DNA of 64,000 bases from assembly GCA_027924645.1 (NCBI GenBank), contig BSBN01000334.1, positions 7,310,501-7,374,500 on the forward strand. The letters run 5' to 3'. The stretch comes from Cunninghamia lanceolata. Its lineage: Eukaryota; Streptophyta; Pinopsida; Cupressales; Cupressaceae. Below the pieces are notes generated by a model that saw only the letters and a list, made by a program, of their open reading frames with translations, searched no databases and had not been told where the DNA came from. Shown piece by piece: positions 34,172 to 45,800 of this stretch (its first letter is position 1; the number at the start of each line of letters is the position of its first letter). The position numbers and the translations under genes were made by a program.

Positions 34172-36210
34172 TCAGGTATGATCATCACTCAAGTTCAAAT
34201 CTGAAAGAGGCCTCTTTCTTCCTCGTGAAATAGATGGATCTAGCTCATGCTATACGCAAGAGAAAAAAACTTACAATCAGATTTAAAAATTTAAAAAATG
34301 ACATATGAAATTAAATATTTAAATGTAGGCTTTAAAGTGTGCATTTAAATTACTGTGCAATCATGCTCATCTACTCCCATGTGGTATATTTGTTTCATCT
34401 TCTTGACCAAAAGTTTGACCTGCTAATTGCTAGAATTTCAAATAAAGCAAGTTTGAAATAAGTTAGAAATTATTTAGCATATAAAGACCTAGAAATTGCA
34501 CATAGAAAATTTAGTAAAGTTTAGGACCTCAAAATGTGTAGATGGCTCATGAAATTGTCCCTGACTAGCAACCTAACAAATAGTCTCACTCCTATCATCC
34601 TGCACTTACATATATATGGGTGCATATATAAATTTATATAAACTCAAAAAAGAAACTTAGTACAATTTTTTAAAACACACACCAGGGAATACTCAGGCAT
34701 AACAGCTGATGATGGAGGATCAGTAGAAGAAACACGTGAGCCATGTAGTCAGTTAGACATGGGAACTACCACATGACCTAAGCCTCACTGCAATAGTAGT
34801 GTTTCACATACATGTACATATAGTTATTTATTTATTTATACACTTGTTAATTTAAAATATAATATTGATAAGTTTCAAGAAGAAAATTTAAACTAGAATT
34901 AGATACATATGGTTTTAGGGTTAAGATATATTGGTTTACCTCGTAAGGTGTGCCAATCTCTACAGTTGTCGATGCAAAACTCAATGCATCAAATTGTGAT
35001 GTGGCCCTAGAGCGACTTGAGATTTATACAACAAATAGTTCACAATTATATATTAATTCATTAAATTATTTATATAAATTTTGATACGTTCAAATTATGC
35101 ACTTGAAATATTTAATAAAATGTGGTCAATGTACCTATGTAGGATTATCATCTGAATATAGTAGATCCAAGTATGACTCCACTTCTACTGTAGCTACATC
35201 TGATGTGGATGTAAGAGTAGGACCATAACATGGTTGATTGCAATTTGTACACAAATGTGCTCCTGACATGCATGAGGCTCTATGATGAGATGCATAGACT
35301 CCTCCATGATGCTCTCCACCACTGAATTCATCTACCATGTGGGTAGCCTGTTCAGTGAGATTGCCTGAGAGTATACTCAATCCTCCTAATGTCGACAACA
35401 CTACCTGGTGCTGAATAGGTGCAGGAATCGTGGGCAAAATAGGAGCAACCATAGGAGTAGGAGGAATGGGTCTTTTGGGTTCAACTCGTGCCCCTAGTCT
35501 GTGTTGTGGCATGCCATGACCAACACCCTGAAATTCTCTCATATCAAAATAATTGAGTTTTTGACCCAACTGAAACTCCACCCATAATTTTCTCAAAAAA
35601 TATAGTAGTACCTCACAATTAGCATGTGGTGGGTGATCAAACACCATCCACCACTGATCCCAAAAATGTCTTGAAATTGCCTCATGCGTACACCACTTAA
35701 TTGATATTCTTTTTTTTTGTTGTAGCTATAGGTTGATTTTTTTTGGGTGACGAAAAAATGGGGCTAATATTTGTTTTGTTATGTGGAGGTCATGGATGTC
35801 TTTATATGAAAGACCATTTGCATAGAATTGCCTCCTCTCCTCCCGCCAAAGGTGAAATCTATTTGGATTTGCATTGATAGACCTAATAGAATCATTAATG
35901 GTTTGCATCGAATATGCAAACTGAACCACATGAGGAGGCCTCAAGTGAGGTTGATTATTAATCAAATTAATGTTCTCCTTAATTGCATTAATATTTTCAT
36001 TAATGTTTTTCCATAATTGGGCCTCATCAAGTGGAGGGGTGGGGGGTTTTGAGGTGGAGGGGATGGGGGGTTTTGAGGTGGAGGGTGTGGGGGGTTTTGA
36101 GATGGATCACGGGGTGGGGGGTTTTCATAAAGAATGTCATCTATTAAAAATTCATCTAGACTCTGGCCATCCATTAGATGTCTCCTACAAATTTCCAAAT
36201 ATCTATCCAT
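34172..36210 (-). pseudogene. Second gene of E: proline-rich N-terminus, nuclear-signal-like tail, probable introns
   Basis: On the minus strand the ATG at 36,210 opens MDRYLEICRRHLMDGQSLDE, then a proline/asparagine tract (PPPQNPP repeats). After a one-base slip near a G-run (about 36,047) the frame continues KNINENINAIKENINLINNQ and FHLWREERRQFYANGLSYKD. A TAG at 35,726 is followed in the same frame by RISIKWCTHEAISRHFWDQW and a 170-codon segment (35,135-35,647) with a CTNCNQPC motif. Probable further exons are about 34,940-35,015 (SRATSQFDALSFASTTVEIG, donor GAG|GTAAAC) and 34,172-34,249 (HELDPSISRGRKRPLSDLNL, stop TGA), the last with an NLS-like RGRKRP. I do not recognise the family. It could be a DNA-binding accessory protein of the transposon. 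The exon chain is inferred. Confidence 0.45.
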
Positions 36211-36444
36211 ATAAAAAACTTACAAATGTATAATTTCACAAATATATACATATTGAAAACTTACAAACAAATATCTATAAATTTAAACTTAATCTAATAG
36301 ATCTATAAATGAAAGTTTACAATATCCATGAATTTAGAGAGCAAGTAATACTTGAAAATTAAACATGCACAAGTTTATCATATAATATGATCAAATGATG
36401 ATGCCTCAACCCTAAATATATCTTGTATACCCTTATTTAAACCA

Positions 36445-38210
36445 TTTGAGTCCATTTGTAGTGGTAACCATCTCCTACAAGTGCATCTAAATCCTTGTAT
36501 TTATAGTTTACTATTTCCTAATCTGGTGCATAAATTTCTATTTCCATTGTCTTGTTTGTTTAACTATCATTGATTATTTCTGTTGATCATTTATCACATT
36601 AAATCTAACCCTTTGATCATTTATCACATTATTTGGACTTCTATTTTTGTATGAAAATATATAAAATAGGCCTCCCTCTCCAAAATGTGAAGTTTCCACT
36701 TGATTGCTATTTTGGAGCCATCTTTCTTGAATAAGTGTAGGAATGTTAGTGTTTACTATATTTGTTGGTTTTAACTCCATTCTTCCTCTATTATACATTT
36801 TATCTTCCCTTTTCAAACCCACATTTCTTCTCCTTACCTCTTTCTAAACCATTTTCTTTCCTCAATTTCATTTTAGATTCTCATTTCTACTTTATTTTTC
36901 ATCAAGTATCTTCCATATTATTTCTTTTCTTCTCCCATATTAGTCCTCTCTATATCCATATTATTCCTCTTTACTTTTTTTCATTGAGTCTTATTTTTCC
37001 ATCTCCTAAATTCCCTCTTTCTCCTTCAAACCTTGGTTTACCTAGCTTTAGTTTTTCATACCAATGTCTCCCTAAATTAATCCAACATTTCCCTAAAATA
37101 TTATATTCTCCTTCCTACTTCATTCTTCTTTAACCATTCTTTAGAGGTTTTCTTCTATAGAATTGGTATTTATAGATAAACTATGGAATAGTTAGAAAAA
37201 ATCTCACAAATTACCAAGAGGAAGTTATGCAAAAAATCACAAGACATGAAGCTATGTCTAAATTTTTAGATCATTTTCACATAGTGGACAAGGTTACCTT
37301 CTAGGTCCTAGTCATACACCAAGGTACTAGGAGAGGGCCATGTGACACCCAAGGTGTCACTCTACCTAACAACCTTGTCCTATCATTATTTTTCTCAAAA
37401 TTATAATGGAAACATTTTGACACCTTATATAGTCCAAATTTAAAAGTGCATGATAGCCCATGCCAAGTGTATTCTTCCCATTGCTCTATTATCCTACTTC
37501 TAGCTTAGTTAAGCTCAATTGTGACATATTTTACTATTTTGCACCATCTTCTACTTTTTATCTTGATTGGTTTCTAGATAGAGAAGTTATTAGTAAACTA
37601 TTCTAAACACACCCAAAAATTTATTAGTTAATGTTTATTTTGAGTCCATTTGTAGTGGTAACCATCTCCTACAAGTGCATCTAAACCCTTGTATTTATAG
37701 TTTACTTTTTCCTAATCTGGTGTGAATTTCTATTTCCATTGTCTTGTTTGTTTAACTATCATTGATTATTTCCTTTGATCATTTATCACATTATTTATCA
37801 CAATTTAAAAGTGCATGATAGCCCATGCCAAGTGTATTCTTCCCATTTCTCTAGTATCCTACTTCTAGCTTAGTTAAGCTCAATTGTGACATATTTTACT
37901 ATTTTGCACCATCTTCTGCTTTTTGTCTTGATTAGTTTCTAGATAGAGAAGTTATTAGTAGACTATTCTAAACACACCCAAAAATTTATTAGTTAATGTT
38001 TATTTTGAGTCCATTCAAGTAGTGGTAACCATCTCCTACAAGTGCATCTAAACCCTTGTATTTATAGTTTACTATTTCCTAATCTAGTGTGAATTTCTAT
38101 TTCCATTGTCTCAAGTTTGTTTAACTATCATTGATTATTTCCTTTGATCATTTATCACATTATTTATCACATTAAATCTAACCCTTTGATCATTTATCAC
38201 ATTAAATGAA
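36445..38210. repeat. Interleaved direct repeats in the right half of E
   Basis: A block of about 170 bp starting near CCATTTGTAGTGGTAACC occurs three times (about 36,445, 37,637 and 38,010). A second block of about 210 bp (AAAAGTGCATGATAGCCCAT) occurs twice (about 37,441 and 37,805), giving a tandem period near 365 bp. Between them, 36,780-37,140 is very pyrimidine-rich. A 112-codon ORF there is a by-product of that composition. Confidence 0.7.
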
Positions 38211-39684
38211 ATTAAACATAATGAGATTGATATTTCATGAGATGTAAGAGTTCTAATGCATGGTTTAACCCTCTATCTCTTCCATTCAATCACACCACCA
38301 TTTTCCTAAGTGATTGCTTTACCTTCAAAATTTGAACAACCATGATAATCTTGTGAAGGAAAGATTTAGGAAGGACAAAGGTGGCTTTTTCACATAAGAT
38401 GGGGTATGCATGCTTGTGTACATCTCATTGTGAGGTCTTGTAGGTTTATTCATGGTTTCTAACAACTTATTCATATTTCTTCATTTCTTTTTAATTATCC
38501 TATTAGAGAGACCTCAAGGATCACCCTCCAAGGTTCTGCAAATCTTGAAAAAGAAGAGGGGATACCATACCCTATGACTTGGCTCAAATTTGTTCTCTCC
38601 TTGTCGATGTTTCATATTCTCTACTTGAGATCTATTTTATTCCCCTTTTCTTAGTTTGAGTAATATTTCTAGAAGAGAGGGATTATATTTTTAGTAGCAA
38701 ATAAAATCTAAAGATACATCAAATTTACATGCTTTTGTGGGAGAAATACATACATAAGACAACTTGAATCTCATTAAGACAAATGCTTGGACTAAAAGCC
38801 TAATCAAACAAACATGAAACCCCAGTGTATAATATTTCCAATCACTTGTCAATGTAGGGTTTACCAAAGCAATAAGGCACATAAGAAACATAAAAATTTG
38901 TACTTTGGGGCATGGACCAACAACCTCCTAGGTCTAACCCCATGCAACTAGAGTAATATGCAAGGGCTCATCACTAAAGATTAGACTAGGCTAGTAATGA
39001 CATGATAGATGGGTATGCATGTAGATGAGTTAATAACTTTTGAAGAATGTATTTCTTTTCAATGTGGCTCATGTTAAGCTAACTCTTTAGAACTCAACAC
39101 TTGATGAATGAAAACATGAAAGATCCACCTACAAGCCTATAGGAATCAAAAGTGGGATTTGATATTAGGAAAGTGAGATGAGAAATACAAGCACGGACAA
39201 ATCATGGAATTCTACATAGCATAAGGTAATAAATACAAATAATGTTAGTAAGAATAATGATAATAGAAATGTGGATAATGAAAGTGGTTACAATGGAATT
39301 AATAGGAGGAAAAGAATGCTTAAAGTGGCGAGAATCTAAGAGATGGAGAACTGTGTAGTCAATGGGCATGGCATGGGATTCAAATGAAACTATGGGATCC
39401 TCAAAAGCAATAACAGTTGTAGAGGTCATAAATGGAATACTAGTAAATGATGATGAAGATATATATAGTAAAGTAATTATAAGATATTTTTATTAGTAGT
39501 TTGCATTTTTAGGAGGATGGAAGAGTGGCTTGTTTGGAATTTCAAGTCAATTCAATATAAAATTTTGTTTGACCACAACAATTCAATTCATAAAGCTTCT
39601 TTTGAATGCTATTACATTCCTATTAGGAGTCATTGAAAAGTCGAATGCATTCAAATCATACTCACACAAAATTAAATCTTTATA
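38211..39684. other. AT-rich part of E, no gene seen
   Basis: There are no recognisable motifs. The short ORFs (38,691-38,891 and 39,202-39,429, both minus) have no family features. Confidence 0.35.
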
Positions 39685-39998
39685 ATTTGGTTTTTTAGGC
39701 TTTATAGTTTAGGTTTTTAGGGTTTGCAGTACATCATGGTTTTAGGGTTTATAATTTGGTTTTTAGATTTTGCAGTACAACATAGTTTAGGTTTTTAGAG
39801 TTTGTAGTACAACATGGTTTTAGGGTTTATAATTTGGTTTTTTAGGGTTTATAGTTTAGGTTTGTAGGGTTTGCAGTACAACATGGTTTTAGGGTTTATA
39901 TTTTGGTTTTTTAGGGTTTATAGTTTAGGTTTTTTAGGGTTTGTAGTAACATGGTTTTAGGGTTTGCAGTAACATAGTTTTAGGGTTTGCAGTAACAT
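39685..39998 (+). repeat. Telomere-like minisatellite (TTTAGGG-rich) near the right end of E
   Basis: About ten TTTAGGGTTT or GTAGGGTTT words are spaced by fixed phrases (CAGTACAACATGG, TATAATTTGG, TATAGTTTAGG). This gives a worn higher-order unit of roughly 80 bp, shortening to about 29 bp at the end (TTTGCAGTAACAT). It is not a plain telomere array. Confidence 0.75.
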
Positions 39999-40200
39999 AC
40001 ACTCACAAAAAAATCATAAAAATCTAATAACAACTAAAACCCTAGTTTTCATTTTAATCCTACAATCACAAAAAAAAATCTAAAACAAGCTAAAAACTAG
40101 CAAAGAACCAACCTGGAGGAGCTCAGTAGTGACGAGGTGGCAGGAGGAGGTGACAGGGCAAAAAAATCTTTGGTGTTGTGCTCGTTTAGCCTTCAACAAT

Positions 40201-40425
40201 GCGTACCCGTTCTAAGCCTTCCGCTGTTACTGTCATTGTCGGCTGGAGTGGAAGAAAATGAGCCCGCAGGGCTATTTTTAAAAAATATATACTTTTTTTT
40301 TAAATATATACTTTTTTGAAAATGGGTACCCATTTAGTAACGCACACCCGAAGCTAAATGGGTACCCATTTAGGCTCAGGTGCACGTTACTAAATGGGTA
40401 CCCATTCAGGTTTGGGCACCCATTC
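40201..40425. repeat. Right subterminal palindromes of E (GGGTACCC cluster)
   Basis: Perfect GGGTACCC at 40,324-40,331, 40,360-40,367 and 40,396-40,403, spaced exactly 36 bp. Partial copies occur near 40,203 (CGTACCCG) and 40,414 (GGGCACCC). They sit in AAATGGGTACCCATTT contexts with GTAACG/CGTTAC words between, as at the left end. Confidence 0.7.
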
Positions 40426-40499
40426 CTGTCGGCAATTTTTTTTCCTGTGCGACTTCCCCTACATGTGGACCGAGTTTCTTACTTTTGTCCACTTTCTAT

Positions 40500-42118
40500 T
40501 CCTTCCTATGCTTGTTCCATTTTGACTGCAAACAACTGACAACCTTTCCATCTAACCCTTTTCAATTGCTTGGTAGAGATAGGTCTGATTTTAACTTCTC
40601 TTTGAATCCCTTGGAATTGGATCTGATTTCCCAAATCATCTAAGCATTCAACTATTTTTGAAAAATAGTCAACCTTAGCTCTATGCTTCCATAACCAACT
40701 CATTCCTCGGATTACATCATAGGAACCTAAGGGAGCTATATATAGGTTTACTTCAATCAAGAAACTAGGGAGATCAATCTTGGCTTCAAACAAACATTGC
40801 TCACTTGAGCCTTTGATTGGTTAGCATATTCTACTAACCTAGGTTTAGACATGTACCCAACTTTTCTAGGAAATTTATTCAAAATTGTAGGAGAAACAAA
40901 GTTTTCAGTGGCTTCTATATCAATCAAAATACATATAGGGACTCCAAACAAAGTAACTGTCATCTCAATGGGTGTGATTTGATACTTTGTTTGACGATTG
41001 TCGAGAGCTGTATGAATCGTTTACTTGAATGCTTCTTGCTTAGTAGGTAGTGCAGTACCTCTTTGTTGACCATTTTGATTCTTGTTTGGGCAACTATTTG
41101 CATAATGGTCACCCCCACAAGTAAAGCATCCTCTAATGGGTCCTTTCTTATCTGAAGTCTTCCCATTGTTATTCTCATTCCTTTTGTAGTTACCATTCTT
41201 CTTCTTTTTACTAGATCCACCCTTGTTCTTCTAAGATCCTTTATCTTTTCTCTTGTTATCATATCTCTTTTCATATCTTTTCTTGTATGGTTGATTGTTA
41301 GGAGTTCCGTTAAACCTCTTGTGGCTTCTATCATGATAAGCCAGGATGAATTTCAACTTTTTCTCTTGCTTGATCACCTTCTCATACACTTGATCCATTG
41401 TTGTGGGACCATGCACGTCCACTTCACCACCAATTTGACCATTTAAACCCATGCTAAATTTTCTGATCTTGAATCTCTCATCCTTTTGATACTGTGCAAC
41501 ATACTTCAAGAGTCGAGTGAATTTTTCTCCATATTCCACCATTGTCATATCTCCTTGACAAAGATTCTAAAAATCAGTCAGTTTCTTATCAAAATAGAGT
41601 TGTGGTAACCATCTCTTGCAAAAGAGTTCCACGAACTCATCCCAAGTTATCCTTAGAGAGCTTAAATTCAATTCCATCTTCTTATTCATCCACTAGGTGG
41701 ATGCTTCTCCTACCAGTTGGAATGCTCCCCAAACTACCTTGGTTACTTCTAAGTAATTTCTTATCTCAAAATATTTTTCCATTTCTATTATCCAAGATTC
41801 TGCAGTATCTCCAGTCTCTGTCCCATCAAATTTTTGTGGAGTAACATTCTTTGTATCCTTTGAGAGCTCTGAAGTCAATCTATCCCTTGCCTCTTTATGA
41901 GGTTTCGTACTCTTACTTTGATCTTCATGGTTCTCTCCACTTTCACCATGAGAGTTTTCACCTCCTCTCTCAATATTCCCTTTATCATCCACCTTCTTTT
42001 CCAAATTGCCCAATCTTTTCTTGGTTTCCTCAAGCATGTTTATGATTTGGTCTATCTTATTATTTGGTGGGTGGTTTTCCTCTTCACTTTCTCCTTGGTT
42101 AGTTCTTGTTCGAAGCAT
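40500..42118 (-). pseudogene. Gypsy B gag and protease
   Basis: The minus-strand ATG at 42,118 gives MLRTRTNQGESEEENHPP and a short coiled-coil-like part (IDQIINMLEETKKRLGNLEK). The capsid domain follows (TPQKFDGTETGDTAESWIIE, AFQLVGEAST, FCKRWLPQLYF, VEYGEKFTRLLKYVAQYQ, GLNGQIGGEVDVHGPTTM). Then come a Lys/Arg/Asn-rich linker, the zinc knuckle CFTCGGDHYANSC and the protease (VTLFGVPICILIDIEATENF, where D-I-E-A replaces D-[ST]-G-A). The end RWKGCQLFAVKMEQA is followed by the E insertion. Fewer stops are present than in A. Confidence 0.85.
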
Positions 42119-42329
42119 GTTTATTGATTTCTCACATGTGAGAATATTGAGTTGTCCATTAGTTCATGATTATAATGTATCCTATTAAATCAAAACATAA
42201 TAAACTCAAATTAAACAATAGTTTGGTACAAAAGCAACTCTTCTTTATTTATTTTTTTATTTCAAGAGTATAGAATATTTTTAATTAATACAAGAAAAGA
42301 CTTCAAAAGTCGTGCTCAAGAGGAGTATA

Positions 42330-42695
42330 TCATTTAGACTCATTTTTAGATACATAATCTCGAGGTATATATCCCTCTGACTCACTATCAGACCTAATTT
42401 CTATGACCTCAATAGTTGGGGGTATGCAGGGATCTCACCTAACCATAGTTGTTTCCTCATCTGACATATACTCTATGATTTTGGCAGTGATCTTAACTCT
42501 TTCCATGTATTCCCTTCTCAGTCGCTTGATTCGGGTTAAGGTAGTTGCTAGAGTTTCACTATCACTTAACTAGATATTAGTCTCATCATTGGTTCCCTCA
42601 AAGGTTTTGATAATGGCCTCACATTCTCTTTTTTCTTTAAGAAAATGTTGACTCGTATTAATAGGCATTCTTGCTATCTTCTTAAGACGTACCAT
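42330..42695 (-). pseudogene. Extra leader ORF of Gypsy B (121 codons, two stops)
   Basis: Between primer site and gag, the minus strand holds one frame from ATG (42,695) to TGA (42,330-42,332), broken by only two stops. It reads MVRLKKIARMPINTSQHFLK, then ECEAIIKTFEGTNDETNI, then TLTRIKRLRREYMERVKI, and ends SDSESEGYIPRDYVSK. It is basic at the start and acidic at the end and possibly helical in the middle. I know no family. Such leader ORFs occur in some plant Gypsy groups. Confidence 0.5.
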
Positions 42696-42775
42696 CCTGG
42701 CACATAAATTTTCAAACATTAGCTAACCACATAATGTTGACTACATGCAAGTTTAGTGGTCTCATAAGCCCTAGT

Positions 42776-42800
42776 GTTGAACCTGGTATCTTTGATACCA
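42776..42800 (-). promoter_or_regulatory. Primer binding site of Gypsy B
   Basis: On the minus strand TGGTATCAAAGATACCAGG follows two bases after the LTR end, matching the initiator-Met type site seen in A. Confidence 0.8.
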
Positions 42801-42802
42801 GA

Positions 42803-45800
42803 TGTAACATCTACATTCTAAAAACATAGTAAAACCACAAAATTTACCATGGAGTAATTCAACAAGGTAAAAATGAGATAGAGAAATTTTTTCTTTTATT
42901 CAACATATAATCAAGTAACTACAATTACAAGATTTTATCATTACAAAATACAATAAACCATATTGTCTTTCTCAATTACAATGTTTACAAATGTAAATCA
43001 ATTACATATACAAATTTTGGAATAAATACTGCTTCCGAATATCTAACATCTTTATCACAAGTCCTGACATGTTTCCTGCTTGGAGAGAGTATATCTTTCT
43101 AGTGATTTACCTCCATCTATAGATCGACGGTCTCCCACACATCTTCCACATAGGAAGTGGCCCTACCCTTCACGAGGAATATAGACCTTAGGTGACCAAT
43201 GGTAATTTGCCTTTCCCAAGTACATAGTGTTGTATCCTACTCAACTCTATCAACCATACAACCCTAGATACCCTTTAGCTAAGTATGATTTCTGATAGGA
43301 TGAGCAATCTGTATACAGTGAACTGACAATGCATGTAGAAAAAAAATGCATTACTTTGTCCAAAGTTTTTAATATCAATATCATTCATAATGACCATAGT
43401 CATTGTGTTCACCCACCCCTACTCGACTTGGATACTATCATATTCTCACAGTTTGTTTAGACCAACTATAACCACGTAAATAGTTTAATCATCGCATCAT
43501 GATTATAGTATCTTTTGACTTAAATAAGTCTATGTTACATAACTATTCAGTTGGTTCATAATTGACTCTAGGGTTTACTTATTATCCTTTGGTTAATATG
43601 ATATTACAATATAAACATATCTCCTATCTAAGAGACCTAGATTCACAAATGACCTTTGGTTAAGTCAACCAAGATTAAGAATACTATAGTGCTTTAATAT
43701 ATAATATCTCCTATTCAAAGGAGCATAGAATACCTTTGATAATGTGATATAAACAAAACATACCCTGTATACATCTCCCTATAAGGTCATTCTCTAGTAG
43801 ACTCAGTCTACTCCATTGTATTGGATCTTTCCAAGAATAATATGAACAATAATGATAAATAGATATTTAAGAGTTCTCCTATAAACCTTATTTCCATCTA
43901 CCCTAATATCTCTAAGTTACTTTCTTTTGATGAGATGCAATAATTTTCTAAAGATTTCTATGAATCTAAGTTCTGATGGATAGAAATCATTTATGTTATA
44001 TATAATGGAATCTAAACAAGAAGATACTTTAAATTAGTATTACCCCGACTCAAGGTCCAAACTATACTACTCAAGACTAAGAGTATAACTATCAAAGTTT
44101 AATCATCACTAATAAAATCTGGGAGTCTATTATGGTTATCTCACAATCATTTCATTGGCTCACTACAAACTTATTCAATAAGAAGATAATTTTTCAAAGA
44201 TCATGACAACTATGATAACCTCCTATTATGATGATCATTTTATCCTCCATACTATGATTTGATATGATTATCAGTTTAAAATCAATAAGTAAATGGTCGA
44301 TTCAGAATACTATAACAAAGTACTCACTTGTATTACCAAGCATCAGCCATATAATTTGCATTCATTACCTTATTGATTTTAGAAAAAGATCAAAATTGTT
44401 TACTTGTAATGTTATCTGCATTTCCCTAAATCAACACTTAATAGTTTTTGACTGATACACACAATAAATGTAGGAGGTTATACCTCACTGGCGTACTCAC
44501 ATAATCTCCCAAGACACAATAATGGACAGTCTAGAAAGAATTAGTAAATTTTCTCATTGTTAATAAACACTGAAACTGAGGAATACCTGGGAATTGACTA
44601 TCTTGAGTTAGCAATATGTGAAAATAAGACACAAAGGTCAATGACTCTGGCTACATATTTCCTCTCTGCTACCAGCCATGATTCCTCTTTCTGTATATGT
44701 TTGATGCCCTTCTCTATCAAGTTTTTAACCTTTTTAATAAGCAACGACTCAACTTAGTCGTTATTAATGGCTCAGGCACTACTCCTATAGAGTCACCTTA
44801 CTTCACACCTCCACTTTGTTTCAGTTGCAAACTTTAATGAATGCATAATAGTCCATAATGATTTAGTCTTAACTGAAACCAAGTTTTAAGAAAAGTTCCC
44901 ACATGTCGATGGGAGATAGCCATTCCATGGCTTGTCGGTTGTGGTGGTTAATACAATAGTCCTCCTCTTTTGGATGAGGATGACACATCACTTTAAACAT
45001 TAGCGATCATTAAATGATACCTAATAAGTGGTTCAATCCACCACTAATATTATTGAAGACTCTCCTAAATGTAAGCCTTCGGCTACTCAAGAATAACATT
45101 ATTGACTCCTATGAGGTATTATCTTCATTTGATTCATATGCATTTACATATTTGATTACATTAAATATGATTCACATAACATCACCTCTATATTAGATAG
45201 TTATGGTTTAATCATTAAAATGACAATATTTAAACAAAGGATTATGGATATTGTGAATGGGTTGAGCTTGTATCCCCATCACAATCCATCGACAATATTC
45301 ACGTCTTCTTAACTCGACGAAAATGTCGTAACGTTAAGATTCATTTATAACACCTCAAGAGACTTAATAATAATAAGAGAACCATTTTACAACAATAATA
45401 TCATAATTTTTTTTATGTTAAACATAAATGGTCATGGTTCACACACAAATGACGTTGTTTACGTTACTAATGACTATGACAACTTACTATGACTTACAAA
45501 GATTCACAAGATATCGACGACCTATCAATTGGATTCAAAAGTAAACTAACAAGACAAGACTTACCTCTTACGACACATTGGTTCACATTTTCGTTAAACA
45601 CTAATACTCAATTTGGCAAATAAACCACTCATAACCCAAGATCTATATCTCTCTCCTTGAAAGATACTCTCTCTCTTTTCTCCGAGAGTCATCTAAAAAC
45701 TTACAATCTTGTATCAAACTTGTTACCAAACAAATTATGATCAGTGCATCATTATTCAAATAATAAATCAAATCTCATAATGCAAATATTAAATCGATAA

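Larger units (their letters stand above)
25565..40486 (+). mobile_element. Element E: 14.9-kb DNA transposon with transposase-like gene and a second gene
   Basis: The element splits Gypsy B's pol. GTCCACTTTCT occurs at both junctions (25,554-25,564 and 40,487-40,497). Removing the insert and one copy gives a continuous Gypsy B frame (G-I-E-S-G-P-N) across the site, which shows the target duplication is real. Its length is ambiguous between 7 and 11 bp because the inverted repeats share bases with it. With a 7-bp duplication (ACTTTCT) the ends read GGCCAAAAAGTGG and, inverted, GGACAAAAGTAAG, which are short imperfect terminal inverted repeats. It contains a plus-strand transposase-like gene, a minus-strand gene, palindromes at both ends and minisatellites. 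The superfamily is not established. Confidence 0.75.

Noticed and set aside
36762..37133. 112-codon plus-strand protein with hydrophobic character
   Set aside because: The frame exists because the DNA is a pyrimidine-rich tract (Phe, Leu, Ser, Pro codons). There are no motifs, and it lies upstream of the minus-strand gene of E.
39685..39998. True interstitial telomere
   Set aside because: The TTTAGGG words are never in uninterrupted tandem and are embedded in an 80-bp mixed unit inside a transposon.
42776..42800. tRNA gene fragments at the primer sites
   Set aside because: Only the 12-18 bases complementary to a tRNA 3' end are present, at LTR edges, which is what primer binding sites are.
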